Assembly (NCBI GenBank): GCA_027062285.1
Contig: JAMOTL010000031.1
Location: 1 to 45,167, forward strand
DNA: 45,167 bases
Reading direction: 5' to 3'
DNA from: Nautiliaceae bacterium
Lineage (GTDB): Bacteria > Campylobacterota > Campylobacteria > Campylobacterales > Nautiliaceae
In this document: positions 24,692 to 36,125 of the stretch, piece by piece
Layout of the letters: each line of letters opens with the position of its first letter
How positions within the stretch are numbered: position 1 is the first letter of the stretch
Position numbers and translations under genes: made by a program
Notes under the pieces: generated by a model
Database searches by the model: none
What the model was told of the DNA's origin: nothing
The model's input: the letters and a program-made list of their open reading frames with translations, nothing else

Positions 24692-26068
24692 ATTATAAAT
24701 AAGAGATATATCGGCTGGCTTTTTGTCATTTTCACTTCTGTCTTTATTATTATAGGATATACTTTTTTTCAAAATTATAATTCAAAATTCGCCGATATTC
24801 TAAATACTCTTTACAAAGAAAAAAAAGAAGTATTCAAAACTGAAAAATCAATGATTGTTTCGGAAGCAGATTTGGTAAATGATCTGATATTTAATGACGA
24901 TGAAATAAAAAAATATATTGTTAAAAATACTACAAAAAGTCTTAAATATTTAAAAAAAGTTACCAAACATCAATTTAACGTTTTAAAAAAATATGCTATA
25001 CGACACATTGAATTGGCTACGATAGAAGGTTATCCTATTTTGAAATTTTATAATTTATATGAATGTGATGATATCGGAGGTTATTTGTTTGATATTGCCC
25101 AGATTGTTTCAAAAACCCAGAAGCCTTTTCATGATTTTATTGTGACTTCAAAAGGGGTGTTGTTTACAAATGTATATCCGATTTTTTATAACGGTAAAAT
25201 TATAGCTTTAAGTGAGATAGGTGTAAGGTATAGAGATTTTTTAATGAATATATTTAAACAATATTTTATAGGTTTTGTTATTGATAAAAAAATAATAGAT
25301 TCAGAAAATTTTAAAACATGCAAGTTAAATAAAAATTATTATATAGATGGAAACATTTGCAGGGTGTTTAAAAATTTCAATAAAAAAGTGGATTTTGCTA
25401 AAAAAATCAATATTGAAAACGGTTATGTTATATTTTCATATCCCGTATATTCTTTAGGAAAACATATAGGTTATTTTGTTAAAGTAGTATCTTTAAAAGA
25501 GATTCCCGAATTAAATGATTTGAAAAAAGAAACTAAAAAAACATTTCTAGTGCTTATTGTAGCATATATAATTCTGATCCTATTTTTATTGGGACTGAAT
25601 AAATATCTTAAAACCGAAAAAATTGCTATGACGGATAAACTGACTAAGGTGTTAAACAGAACAGGATGCGAAAAATATATTAAAAAGCTTAAAAATTATA
25701 CTTTAATGATAATCGATATTGATTATTTTAAGCGAATAAATGACACCTTCGGACATGACGTAGGAGATGAAATATTAAGTAAACTAGGAGAAATAATTAA
25801 AAATAATTTAAGAAAAAATGATATTGTATGTAGATGGGGAGGAGAGGAATTTGTGGTTATCTTACCAAATGAAAATCTAAAAAACTCCGTATTAATTGCG
25901 GAAAAAATAAAAAATGCCATAAAAGAGTATGAATTTTCGGATAATATTCATATAAGTGTGTCTATAGGGATAAGTATATTTGAGAAAAATTTCTCCAAAA
26001 CGTTTAAAAAAGCTGATGAAAAACTTTATGAAGCTAAAAATTCAGGAAGAGACAGAATTTCTTTTTAG
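24692..26068 (+). CDS. Membrane diguanylate cyclase with periplasmic sensor; non-ATG start likely
   Basis: Makes c-di-GMP from GTP. The first ATG (24851) would leave out a first membrane helix. The open frame continues upstream to the panE stop and encodes KRYIGWLFVIFTSVFIIIGY, with AAGGAG at 24683-24688. The start is therefore probably ATA at 24695 or ATT at 24692. Layout: helix 1, a periplasmic sensor of about 220 residues (possibly Cache-like), helix 2 (LVLIVAYIILILFLLGL), then a GGDEF domain. The active site is RWGGEEF, and the inhibitory RxxD site (RKND) lies five residues before GGEEF. It converges on ruvX. Confidence 0.85.
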   Translation: MINKRYIGWLFVIFTSVFIIIGYTFFQNYNSKFADILNTLYKEKKEVFKTEKSMIVSEADLVNDLIFNDDEIKKYIVKNTTKSLKYLKKVTKHQFNVLKKYAIRHIELATIEGYPILKFYNLYECDDIGGYLFDIAQIVSKTQKPFHDFIVTSKGVLFTNVYPIFYNGKIIALSEIGVRYRDFLMNIFKQYFIGFVIDKKIIDSENFKTCKLNKNYYIDGNICRVFKNFNKKVDFAKKINIENGYVIFSYPVYSLGKHIGYFVKVVSLKEIPELNDLKKETKKTFLVLIVAYIILILFLLGLNKYLKTEKIAMTDKLTKVLNRTGCEKYIKKLKNYTLMIIDIDYFKRINDTFGHDVGDEILSKLGEIIKNNLRKNDIVCRWGGEEFVVILPNENLKNSVLIAEKIKNAIKEYEFSDNIHISVSIGISIFEKNFSKTFKKADEKLYEAKNSGRDRISF

Positions 26069-26437
26069 ATAACTCTCCAGAATTTTTTTAGCCGCAAGAG
26101 AATCTATTCTTCCGTCTCTTTTATATTTTATTTTACCTTTTATCTCTTCTTCCACAATAGCACTTGTAAAACTTTCATCCTCAAAATCTATTTTTCCGTC
26201 AAAATCAATTAAATTTACAAAATGTTTTATTCTTCTTTCCATTTCTTCGTTTGTTTTGGGAATACCTACTACCAGAGTATCGGCTTGATATTCTTTTAAA
26301 AGTTCACTAATTTCTTTTGCCGCCTGGTTTCTATTTTTTCTGATAACGGCATTTAGCGGAACAACTACCGATTTATTGGGAGTATAAGCCACTCCTATTC
26401 TTTTTAATCCTACGTCGATAGCAATAATTTTTTCCAT
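26042..26437 (-). CDS. ruvX: RuvX/YqgF-type nuclease
   Basis: An RNase H-fold protein involved in 16S rRNA 5'-end maturation and/or Holliday junction resolution. The 131 residues start with IIAIDVGLKRIGVAYTPN (first Asp). They keep LVVGIPKTNEE and the Glu/Asp-bearing DGRIDSLAAKKILESYL. The 3' end overlaps the converging cyclase gene by 27 bases, and its start overlaps the glycosylase gene by 28. It is the last gene of the ilvC-minD operon. Confidence 0.92.
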   Translation of the reverse strand: MEKIIAIDVGLKRIGVAYTPNKSVVVPLNAVIRKNRNQAAKEISELLKEYQADTLVVGIPKTNEEMERRIKHFVNLIDFDGKIDFEDESFTSAIVEEEIKGKIKYKRDGRIDSLAAKKILESYLKRNSVSS

Positions 26438-26934
26438 ATTTCAGCCTTTTTATCTATTTTCATTCTGGCATTTAGCGGACTCGGGCTTGGTAAATAAATA
26501 GGATTTTTTAAAATTTCAAAAGGTGAATTTTTAAAATATTTTTTTAATACTTTTTCACCAGTGCGTGAAGTTACGGCTATTTTTTTTATATTTGGATATT
26601 TTTTTAAAAATTTTTCAATATCACAAGGTTTTAAAATTTCTAAATTATCATCTCTTGAATTGCCATGTTTTCTTTTACATTCACAGATACTATCCCATAA
26701 AGCGATTTTATGTTTTTTTAAAAACTCTTTTTTTTCCTCTATTGTTTCAGGTTTTTTGTCATTAAATATTATCGCTAAAATATCCCAAAACTGATTTTTC
26801 GGATGAGAATAGTAAAAGCTGTTTTCAAATGATTTAATAGAAGGAAAAGTACCGAGTATAAGTATTTTGCTGTTTTTATCAATGATAGGTTCAAAAGGGT
26901 GAGTTAAAATATCAGTTGATAAAGACTTTTCCAT
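26410..26934 (-). CDS. Uracil-DNA-glycosylase-fold enzyme, probable hypoxanthine-DNA glycosylase
   Basis: Likely removes deaminated bases from DNA. The 174-residue protein has the UDG-fold start ILILGTFPSIKSFE, then YYSHPKNQFWDIL, KIALWDSICECKR and SPSPLNARM near the end. This is typical of the family-6 (hypoxanthine) or MUG-like group. The exact lesion is not certain. It overlaps dprA (23 bases) and ruvX (28 bases), giving a DNA-repair/processing cluster. Confidence 0.83.
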   Translation of the reverse strand: MEKSLSTDILTHPFEPIIDKNSKILILGTFPSIKSFENSFYYSHPKNQFWDILAIIFNDKKPETIEEKKEFLKKHKIALWDSICECKRKHGNSRDDNLEILKPCDIEKFLKKYPNIKKIAVTSRTGEKVLKKYFKNSPFEILKNPIYLPSPSPLNARMKIDKKAEIWKKLLLST

Positions 26935-27625
26935 TTTTTATTTCCGCCTTACCTTCGAGTTCCATTTCATAAAGTTTATTACCATATTTTTTTAATGCTT
27001 CATTTAAAGTTAGAATCTTTTCATTTGAATTTATACCAAGTTTTTTACAAAAATCTTCAATATCCCAAATAATTTCGGCTTTATTATTTTTTGCTAGAAA
27101 ATTTGTACCATTGCTTTCACCGATTCTTTGAGGTATTACGAAAACTTTTTTATTAAATTTTTCAGCCCATTCATAACTTCTCATACTACCACTATTTAAG
27201 TCGGATTCAGGTATTATGACGAATTTACTTAATTTTACGATAATTCTGTTTCTTTGAACGAAGCTGTATTTTCTTGGCATATAGTCTTTTTCGTATTCGC
27301 TTAAAGCAAGAGCGTTTTTTTGAATTGTTTTTATAAGATTCATATTGGATTTAGGATAAATAATATCAAGAGAAGAGGGTGCTACCATAATTGTGTTCGG
27401 ATAAGCGTTTTCATGGGCTATTTTATCAACTCCTAACGCTCCGCCGCTTATTATTGTGAATTTTTTTGAAAGTTTCTTTGCTAAAAGTGCCGTCATTTCT
27501 CTAGTATATTTACCGGGCTTTCGAGTACCCACTATTGCTATTTTCGGTTTATTTATTAAATCGATATTACCTTTATAAAAAAGCTTAAATTCATCAATTT
27601 CTATGTAATTCGTCAATATAAACAA
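26912..27625 (-). CDS. dprA: DprA, DNA processing protein for natural transformation
   Basis: Loads RecA on incoming single-stranded DNA. The 237-residue protein is a single Rossmann-like domain with IAIVGTRKPGKYT, FTIISGGALGVDKIAHE and VIPESDLNSGSMRSYEWA, followed by a short C-terminal winged-helix-like tail (DprA-DML1-like). It is shorter than the usual DprA because there is no N-terminal SAM domain. Together with GspE/GspF, PilT and prepilin peptidase it suggests natural competence. It overlaps the deacetylase gene by 32 bases. Confidence 0.93.
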   Translation of the reverse strand: MFILTNYIEIDEFKLFYKGNIDLINKPKIAIVGTRKPGKYTREMTALLAKKLSKKFTIISGGALGVDKIAHENAYPNTIMVAPSSLDIIYPKSNMNLIKTIQKNALALSEYEKDYMPRKYSFVQRNRIIVKLSKFVIIPESDLNSGSMRSYEWAEKFNKKVFVIPQRIGESNGTNFLAKNNKAEIIWDIEDFCKKLGINSNEKILTLNEALKKYGNKLYEMELEGKAEIKNGKVFIN

Positions 27626-28598
27626 CTTTTACCTGATTTAAAAGGTCTTTTGAATTTTTAAGTGTTGTGAGAGTGATTTTATGAGGATGACCGATTGCTA
27701 TGGCATAACCTCTTTTTTTAGCTATGTTTATAGCTTTTTTTAGCTGCTTTCTAATATATTCGGGATCTTCAATATTATCTAAAAATATATTTCTGGAGTA
27801 CATTGGGATTTTAATTTCTTTTTCAACTAAAGAGGCTTTTGAATTGGGGGTAGTTTTGGAATCCACAAATCCTAAATTATTTTTTTGCAAAGCTTTAAAA
27901 AGATAAACCATAGAGGTATAATCGCTTGTAAATTTACTGCCTGTATGATTATTTATAAATTTAGCGTTAGGAAATTGGGTTTTGATTTGTAAAATTTTTT
28001 TGTAAATTCTATCGTAACTGTCTCCCACCATTAACGTATCATTTTCAGGTTTGTTAAAATTCAGCGCTTCCATAGGTACATGTACCATATAATGATTAAA
28101 CATTCTGGAATATTTAATTGTATTCGGATGATTTTTTGTCGGAGGGAAAAAAGAAGGAGTAATTTTATATGGAATTTCTTTTATAAGTTTTATCTGATTT
28201 TTGAAAGCTACATCATCAATAATTATAACAAGTTTAGGTGTTTTTGTGTTTTTTACAGATTTTACAGGTTTTATAATTGGTTTGGGAGAAGTTTTTTTAT
28301 GTTTTTTTAGAGCCTCTTCATAATCTTTTGCTTCGGAGGATATCGGCATTATGACTATTTCTTTTTTTGGTTTTTTAGTAAGTTCTTTTTCCAAATTATG
28401 TATTTTAGATTGGAGTTTATGAATGGTGTTTTCTTGTTTTGTTAATTTTTTTTCTATTTTTTTATTTTCTAAAAGCACGCCTGCTAAAAAAGCGCCTAAA
28501 ATCAATATGAAAACACTCAAAATATAAATAATATATTTGTATTTAGGAGAAAAAGAAGAGGTTTTTTTCTTTTTTTTGGAAGTTTTTTTCTTTTTCAT
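27594..28598 (-). CDS. Divergent polysaccharide deacetylase family protein (YibQ-like)
   Basis: The 334-residue protein has a basic N-terminus ([11 protein letters not shown]), one membrane helix (about 24-46), a coiled coil (about 47-76) and a periplasmic domain of about 220 residues. The domain carries LVIIIDDVAF, FLDNIED and a late AIGHPHKIT motif, the landmarks of the divergent polysaccharide deacetylase group. Substrate unknown, probably a cell-wall polymer. An orthologous gene sits near ilvC in Campylobacter as I recall. It overlaps minE by 4 bases. Confidence 0.85.
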   Translation of the reverse strand: MKKKKTSKKKKKTSSFSPKYKYIIYILSVFILILGAFLAGVLLENKKIEKKLTKQENTIHKLQSKIHNLEKELTKKPKKEIVIMPISSEAKDYEEALKKHKKTSPKPIIKPVKSVKNTKTPKLVIIIDDVAFKNQIKLIKEIPYKITPSFFPPTKNHPNTIKYSRMFNHYMVHVPMEALNFNKPENDTLMVGDSYDRIYKKILQIKTQFPNAKFINNHTGSKFTSDYTSMVYLFKALQKNNLGFVDSKTTPNSKASLVEKEIKIPMYSRNIFLDNIEDPEYIRKQLKKAINIAKKRGYAIAIGHPHKITLTTLKNSKDLLNQVKVVYIDELHRN

Positions 28599-28828
28599 TT
28601 ATCTAAAATAATTTCCACTTCCAAAGTCTCAATATCTTGATTTGACTGATTTTTAATATGAATATCTTTTACATTTAAATATTTTTTTACAACGGCTATT
28701 AGGTCTTTTTTCATCTCATCAAGGTTTTCTATTTTTGTTGTGGCTCTTTCGTAAGCCAGCATCATCATAAGTCTGTCTTTTGCTACGTCTTTTGATTTTT
28801 TCTTTTTAAAGAAATCTAAAAAACTCAT
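28595..28828 (-). CDS. minE: MinE, cell division topological specificity factor
   Basis: Stimulates the MinD ATPase so that the division inhibitor is cleared from mid-cell. The 77 residues have the membrane-binding start [11 protein letters not shown], the MinD-contact region [14 protein letters not shown] (about 17-30) and the beta-rich dimerisation part. No minC lies here. It overlaps minD and the deacetylase gene by 4 bases each. Confidence 0.95.
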   Translation of the reverse strand: MSFLDFFKKKKSKDVAKDRLMMMLAYERATTKIENLDEMKKDLIAVVKKYLNVKDIHIKNQSNQDIETLEVEIILDK

Positions 28829-29634
28829 TTGAAAAGTCCTTTAAGTTTTTCAAGAAAACTTTTTTTGGCTTTTAAGTCTAAAAATTCAACTTCTTCGCCT
28901 TCTATTCTTCTAGCAATTCTTCTAAAAGCTTCTCCTACAAGAGAATCTTCTTTTAATGAGATAGGCTCTCCTAGGTTAGTCGATTTTACAATATCTTCAT
29001 CATCCGGAACTATTCCTATTAAAGGAAGTGCTAAAATATGTAAAACGTCTTCGGTTGATAGCATTTCGCCTTTTTCAACGAGTTCTGGTTTTATTCTGTT
29101 GATGATAATATGTTTTTCCACTTCTTCACCGTTTTGGGCTTTTTTACTTTTAGCGTCAATTATTCCTATAACCCTATCAGCGTCCCTTACAGATGAAATT
29201 TCAGGAGTAGTAACGATAAGAGCTCTGTCGGCTAAATAAATAGAGTGTTCGAAACCGCTTTCAATCCCGGCAGGTGAGTCAATTAAAATATAATCGAAAT
29301 TTTGTTTTAGGTCATTAATCAGTTTTTCTACTTTGTCTTTTTCAAGGACTGTTTTGTCTTTTGTCTGACTAGCAGGTAAAAAATGAAGATTAGGTACTCT
29401 TTTATCTTTTATGATAGCTTGGGCTAAATTGCATCTCCCTTCCATTACATCCACTACATCATATACAATTCTATTCTCAAGCCCCAAAATCATATCCAAA
29501 TTTCTCAGACCTATATCAAAATCAACAGCTACTACTTTTTTACCAAGTTTTGCTAAGGCAGCCGCTATATTTGCCGTTGTAGTAGATTTTCCAACCCCGC
29601 CTTTTCCACTTGTAACCGTTATTACAGTTGCCAA
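28825..29634 (-). CDS. minD: MinD, septum-site-determining ATPase
   Basis: Membrane-associated ATPase of division site selection. The 269-residue protein has the deviant Walker [16 protein letters not shown] (about 9-23), [12 protein letters not shown] (Walker B), and a C-terminal amphipathic helix ([13 protein letters not shown]) for membrane binding. AAAGGAG precedes the ATG. It is downstream of ilvC across a 73-base spacer with two hairpins. Confidence 0.96.
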   Translation of the reverse strand: MATVITVTSGKGGVGKSTTTANIAAALAKLGKKVVAVDFDIGLRNLDMILGLENRIVYDVVDVMEGRCNLAQAIIKDKRVPNLHFLPASQTKDKTVLEKDKVEKLINDLKQNFDYILIDSPAGIESGFEHSIYLADRALIVTTPEISSVRDADRVIGIIDAKSKKAQNGEEVEKHIIINRIKPELVEKGEMLSTEDVLHILALPLIGIVPDDEDIVKSTNLGEPISLKEDSLVGEAFRRIARRIEGEEVEFLDLKAKKSFLEKLKGLFK

Positions 29635-29650
29635 TTTATCTCCTTTTGTT

Positions 29651-29701
29651 TAACTTACAAAATCTACTTTATAAACTTTGTAAGTTACCCTCAAAAGAGG
29701 G
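29651..29701 (-). promoter_or_regulatory. Two adjacent hairpins between ilvC and minD
   Basis: Read on the minus strand after the ilvC stop, CCCTC-TTTT-GAGGG (29701-29688) is followed by an 11-bp stem, TAACTTACAAA/TTTGTAAGTTA (29687-29677 with 29661-29651). Neither is followed by a T-run, so a simple intrinsic terminator is doubtful. They could stabilise mRNA ends or attenuate readthrough into minD. Confidence 0.4.
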
Positions 29702-29707
29702 GAAAAA

Positions 29708-31335
<1,628 letters not shown>

Positions 31336-31342
<7 letters not shown>

Positions 31343-32970
31343 GAGAAAATTTAATAAAAAAAGGGCTTATAACTCCTGAGCAGCTTCAGGAAGTTTTACA
31401 GATAAAGCAACAAAACCCTACAAGAAAACTATTGGATATTTTATATGATAAGAATTATATTTCAAAAGATAACTTTTTAAGAGAGCTGGCACAGGAATTA
31501 AAAGTTAAATATATTTCATCTCTTGATAATATTTCACTCACTAAGATTAAAGTTCCAGTTACCATCTTAAAACAGGTACGGGCTATACCTATTGATATTA
31601 AATTAGACAGAGTTCTTATAGCTTCCGAAAATCCTCTTGATTGGAATGCCAAATCTTATTTTCAGAGATTTTTCCCGGATGCCAAGCTTGAATTTGTATT
31701 GGCTCATAAAGAAGATATAGATAAAGTGTTAAAGCTTTTAGAAAACAAAGAGCAGATCAACAAATTAAAACATGAAATAAAAAGGGAACTCAGAGGAGAA
31801 GAAGTACCCGGAGAAGAGTCGGCTGTTATAAGACTTATAAAGTTTATTATAAAATCGTCTATCGATCAGCACGCAAGTGATATTCATATCGAACCTACTC
31901 AAAAAGGTGCGATTATCAGGATTAGAATTTATGGTACGTTATATGAAAAATGGGATTTGGACGAAGATGTTTATAATGCGGTTGCTTCACGAATAAAGCT
32001 TGAAGCGGGAATGGATGTAAGTGAAAAAAGAAAACCTCAAGACGGCGGATTTTCAATGGAACTTGATAAAAATCATTTTGATTTCAGGGTATCTTCCTTG
32101 CCGACTGTATGGGGTGAGAGTATAGTTATAAGAATTCTTGATAAAAGAAATATAGTTAAAAGTATTAATACTATTGGAATTTCACCTCAAAATCTCGAAT
32201 ACCTAAGAGCCGCTTTAAAAAAACCGAACGGAATCTTTCTAGTAACAGGACCTACGGGAAGCGGTAAAACCACCACACTTTACGCTTCTTTACATGAAGT
32301 TGCGGGTATTGATAAAAAGGTAATTACTGTTGAGGATCCTGTTGAGTATAAACTTGACGGTATTCAGCAGGTCCAGGTAAATCCAAAAGCCGGTCTTACT
32401 TTTGCGGGAGCATTGAGAAGTATTTTAAGGCAAGACCCGGATATTATAATGATAGGGGAAATCAGAGATATTGAAACGCTTGAAATCGCTATAAAAGCGG
32501 CTTTAACCGGGCATCTCGTTTTATCTACATTACATACGAATGATGCCATTAGCGCAGTAAGCCGTATGATAGATATGGGAGCCGAACCTTATATGGTCGC
32601 AGCGGCTCTTGTAGGAGTTGAAGCTCAAAGACTTGTTAAGAAAAACTGTCCTTATTGTTTGGCACCTTATAAGCCAAGCGATGCTTATCTCGAACCTATA
32701 AAACATCTTATTAAAAAAGATACGGTGTTTTATAAGGGAAGAGGGTGTGAAAAGTGTAATATGACCGGATATATCGGTAGAACTCTTATTAGTGAAATTT
32801 TTTTAGTGGATGAAAAATTAGAAAGTTTAATAGCTAAAAATAAAGACAAAACCGAACTTGGAGAATATCTGAAATCAAAAGGTTATAAAAATATGTTTTA
32901 TGACGGATTGAGAAAAGCTTTAAATAAAGAAACATCTTTAGAAGAAATATACAGGGTGGCAAAACTATGA
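31336..32970 (+). CDS. GspE/PilB-family assembly ATPase
   Basis: Powers assembly of a type II secretion pseudopilus or type IV pilus. The 544-residue protein has an N-terminal MshE-like domain (1 to about 120), Walker A GPTGSGKTTT, an Asp box ITVEDPVEY, Walker B IIMIGEIRD, a His box GHLVLSTLHTNDA, and a tetracysteine zinc motif CPYC...CEKC. The start is TTG, with AAAGG 7 bases upstream, overlapping the previous stop. In Campylobacter similar proteins (CtsE) serve DNA uptake, which fits dprA and pilD in this window. Confidence 0.92.
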
Positions 32971-34211
32971 AATGGTATAAAGTAACATTTTTTTACAAAG
33001 GAAAACAAGAAGACACTATAATAAAATCTTTGAATAAAGCGGAAGCTATTATGAACGCTAAAAAATTAAATAAAGGGCTTTTGATAAAAATTGAAGAAGT
33101 CCCGATGCCTTTTGATGAAAGGATGAAACTTTTAAAGGATATCTTTTTTACAAGAATTTTAAGAAAAAAATTAAAATATCCTTCTTATATTTCGGCTTTG
33201 CGTCAGTTATCCGTACTTTTGAAAGCAGGTATTTCATTAAAAGACGCTCTTGAAGATATAGGAAATAATTCAAAAGACCTTTTAATTAAAGAAGTCTTTT
33301 TAGCTGCCGCTGATGCTATTGACAGCGGTAAAAGCCTTAGTGATGTATTTGCCGAATATGAGGAGTATTTAGGCGGTATATCTCTTGCGATGATAAGACT
33401 TGGAGAGCAGACCGGTGATTTGGCTATGGCTATAGAATCATTGGCGAGAATATATGAAAACATGTATGAAAACAGAAGAAAAATGATAAAAGCGTTGCGT
33501 TATCCGATAATAACCTTATTCGCAATTGTTGTTGCTTTTGTATTTTTGATTTTATTGGTAGTACCGAAATTTAAAGCGATGTTTGAACAACTTCACGCCG
33601 AGCTTCCTCTTCCAACAAGAATACTGCTGGGTATTGAAAAAGTATTGAGTAATTACGGCTTGATTGTTTTGGGAATAATTATTCTCATAATAATAACAAT
33701 AATTTTTTTATATAAAACATCTTATAAATTTAAATATATTTCGGATAAAATTCTTTTAAAAACACCTATTATCGGAAAAATCATCGAATATGCAACTTTA
33801 CATAGATTTTTACTTACATTATCATCACTTTTGAAATCCGGTATTCCTCTTTTAGACGCTTTAAAAATCAGTGAAGGCATTATTTCAAACGATGTTATAA
33901 AACAAAAAATAAAACAGATAATAATCGGGATAAACCAAGGTAGAAACCTGGCGGAAATGATGGAAGAAACACAGCTTGTGAATTTTATAGCCCTTAGAAT
34001 GATTGGTGCTGGTGAAGAATCAGGGGAGCTTGATACTATGCTAAGTAAAGCTGCGGAATATTATGAAGATAGATTCCAAGACCTTATAGATAACATGCAA
34101 GCCTCAATCGAACCTATAATGCTGACGGTAATCGGAGCTCTTGTATTACTTTTGGCTCTTGGTATTTTCCTGCCTATGTGGGATTTGGCAAGTGCTGCCA
34201 GAAATATGTAG
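32967..34211 (+). CDS. GspF/PilC-family inner-membrane platform protein
   Basis: Partner of the upstream ATPase in pseudopilus or pilus assembly. The 414-residue protein has duplicated GspF domains, each starting with a recognisable LRQLSVLLKAGISLKDAL or LSSLLKSGIPLLDAL stretch. Helices lie at about 170-192, 220-250 and 380-405, and the C-terminal repeat carries MIGAGEESGELDTML. It overlaps the ATPase gene by 4 bases. No pseudopilin gene lies directly downstream. Confidence 0.93.
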   Translation: MKWYKVTFFYKGKQEDTIIKSLNKAEAIMNAKKLNKGLLIKIEEVPMPFDERMKLLKDIFFTRILRKKLKYPSYISALRQLSVLLKAGISLKDALEDIGNNSKDLLIKEVFLAAADAIDSGKSLSDVFAEYEEYLGGISLAMIRLGEQTGDLAMAIESLARIYENMYENRRKMIKALRYPIITLFAIVVAFVFLILLVVPKFKAMFEQLHAELPLPTRILLGIEKVLSNYGLIVLGIIILIIITIIFLYKTSYKFKYISDKILLKTPIIGKIIEYATLHRFLLTLSSLLKSGIPLLDALKISEGIISNDVIKQKIKQIIIGINQGRNLAEMMEETQLVNFIALRMIGAGEESGELDTMLSKAAEYYEDRFQDLIDNMQASIEPIMLTVIGALVLLLALGIFLPMWDLASAARNM

Positions 34212-34212
34212 T

Positions 34213-34521
34213 TTATTTTTCAAATTCTTCTAAAATATCGTCTTCTTCTTTTTTCTTTATTTTATAGTTCTTATATTTTGGATCATTGGCAACTTCATCA
34301 AGTTCTTTTTTTAGTTTTTTATATTCTATTCGGATATTCATAATCGCAGCGGCAACCCCCCAAAAAACTCCAAGCCACAAAAGCCATTTTTGATAAAATG
34401 TTTCTTTCATCCAATAACCAAGACCTATTCCCATCAGAATAGCTACTACAATGGAAATACCTAAAGAGAGCTTTTCAGCTCCCTCAATGGTTTTACCAAC
34501 TTTACCTTTTTTTTCACTCAT
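34213..34521 (-). CDS. AtpZ/AtpI-like small membrane protein
   Basis: A 102-residue protein with two membrane helices (about 20-37 and 43-62) and a charged tail. The SLGISIVVAILMGIGLGYW glycine pattern is typical of AtpZ/AtpI, which assist ATP synthase assembly or Mg uptake. It starts at the last base of the hemL stop. The family assignment is by topology and helix pattern. Confidence 0.75.
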   Translation of the reverse strand: MSEKKGKVGKTIEGAEKLSLGISIVVAILMGIGLGYWMKETFYQKWLLWLGVFWGVAAAIMNIRIEYKKLKKELDEVANDPKYKNYKIKKKEEDDILEEFEK

Positions 34522-35783
34522 TAGATTTCTTTTGCTATTTTAGAATATGTATCAATTGTATTTTGAATATCCTCATCTGTCATTGGAGTACAGATAAAGC
34601 CAGTTTCGTATGCGCTTGGTGCAAAATAGAATCCTTCTTTTAACATTTTATTGTGAAAAGCGGCATATCTTTTTGTATCTGATTCATTTACTTCGTCAAA
34701 ATTTTTAGGAAGTTTCGGGTTAAAGAAAAATCCGAACATACTGCCTATTACGTTATAATTGAAATCTATTTGGTTTTCTTTTGAAACTTTATCAAATCCG
34801 CTCATAAGTTTTTTTGCTTTATCTTCTAAATTTTTATAAATTTCAGGATTACTTTTCAGTTTTTTTATAGTGGCAAGTCCTGCGCTCATAGCAACGGGAT
34901 TTCCGCTAAGAGTTCCCGCCTGATATACGGGACCTACAGGTGAGAGTTTTTCCATAATTTCTTTTTTTCCGGCAAAAGCACCTACTGGCATTCCGCCTCC
35001 GATTACTTTTCCGAAAGTGACCATATCGGCTTTTATTCCATATACGTCGTAACTTCCTCTAAGTGACGCTCTAAATCCGCTCATTACTTCGTCAAAAATT
35101 AAAACGGCCCCATAATGGTCGCAAAGTTCCCTAAGTTCTCCTAAAAATTCTTTATCAGCCGGAACAAGACTCATATTTCCCGCAATCGGTTCAATGATAA
35201 CGCACCCGACGTCTCCTTTTTCAAAACACTGCTTAACCGAATCGATATCGTTATATTTTGCTAAAAGAGTATGTTTTGTAAAGTCTGCCGGAACTCCGGG
35301 TGAACTTGGCACGCCAAACGTCGCAGCACCGCTTCCGGCACTTACAAGCAAAGAGTCGCTGTGCCCGTGATAGCATCCTTCAAATTTTATAATGTCATCT
35401 TTTCCCGTATAACCTCTGGCAAGTCTTATAGCACTCATTGTGGCTTCGGTTCCGCTGTTTACAAATCTTATTAAATCAAGATGCGGGAAAAGTTCAAGTA
35501 CTTCTTTTGCCAAATCCACTTCAACTTTTGTAGGAGCACCAAAACTCACTCCCTTTTTTACTGCTTCGATAATAGCTTCTTCGATTGTCTGGTCACAATG
35601 ACCGAAAATCAAAGGTCCCCAACTTTGAATATAATCTAAATATTTTTTTCCTTCTATATCCCAGATATATTGAGCTTTTCCTTTTTCAATGAAAGGAGGT
35701 TCTCCTCCTACGCTTTTAAAAGCCCTTACAGGTGAATTTACACCACCTACTATATATTTTTGTGCTTCATTAAAGATACTCAT
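34521..35783 (-). CDS. hemL: Glutamate-1-semialdehyde 2,1-aminomutase
   Basis: PLP enzyme making 5-aminolevulinate for haem. The ATG at 35783 ([20 protein letters not shown]) is chosen over one 12 codons upstream, because AAAGGA precedes it and family members begin there, giving 420 residues. Landmarks are [45 protein letters not shown] and the PLP lysine in [15 protein letters not shown]. Confidence 0.96.
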   Translation of the reverse strand: MSIFNEAQKYIVGGVNSPVRAFKSVGGEPPFIEKGKAQYIWDIEGKKYLDYIQSWGPLIFGHCDQTIEEAIIEAVKKGVSFGAPTKVEVDLAKEVLELFPHLDLIRFVNSGTEATMSAIRLARGYTGKDDIIKFEGCYHGHSDSLLVSAGSGAATFGVPSSPGVPADFTKHTLLAKYNDIDSVKQCFEKGDVGCVIIEPIAGNMSLVPADKEFLGELRELCDHYGAVLIFDEVMSGFRASLRGSYDVYGIKADMVTFGKVIGGGMPVGAFAGKKEIMEKLSPVGPVYQAGTLSGNPVAMSAGLATIKKLKSNPEIYKNLEDKAKKLMSGFDKVSKENQIDFNYNVIGSMFGFFFNPKLPKNFDEVNESDTKRYAAFHNKMLKEGFYFAPSAYETGFICTPMTDEDIQNTIDTYSKIAKEI

Positions 35784-35835
35784 GGCAATCCTTTTGTTTT
35801 TTATGCTAAAATTATACAAAAAAAGGGCTGTTATA

Positions 35836-36117
35836 ATGAAAATTGATGAAAAACTTATTCAAAGACTTGAAAATTTATCTATGATAGAAATAGAAGATAA
35901 AAAGACAATGGCTGAAAATTTAGAAGAGATAGTAGCATTTGTTGAAATGTTAAATGAACTTGATACCGAAAATATTGACGCTACTTTTTCTACTTTAGAT
36001 AATCCAACCCCTCTAAGAGAAGACGAACCTGTAAAAACGGACATTATAAAAGAAGTACTCTCTCACGCTCCAAAAGCAAAAGACGGATATTTTATCGTTC
36101 CTAAAATAATCGAATAA
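35836..36117 (+). CDS. gatC: GatC, aspartyl/glutamyl-tRNA amidotransferase subunit C
   Basis: Small subunit of GatCAB, which converts misacylated Glu-tRNA-Gln or Asp-tRNA-Asn. The 93-residue protein from the ATG at 35836 has [17 protein letters not shown] and [12 protein letters not shown] longer frame to 35689 would run antisense through the hemL start and is rejected. It shares its control region with hemL and precedes pilT. Confidence 0.93.
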   Translation: MKIDEKLIQRLENLSMIEIEDKKTMAENLEEIVAFVEMLNELDTENIDATFSTLDNPTPLREDEPVKTDIIKEVLSHAPKAKDGYFIVPKIIE

Positions 36118-36125
36118 GGAAAATC

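Noticed and set aside
35784-35819. Longer hemL start
   Set aside because: The ATG at 35783 has a good SD and matches the usual HemL start.
35689-35835. Longer gatC start
   Set aside because: It runs antisense through the hemL start. The ATG at 35836 gives the normal GatC length.
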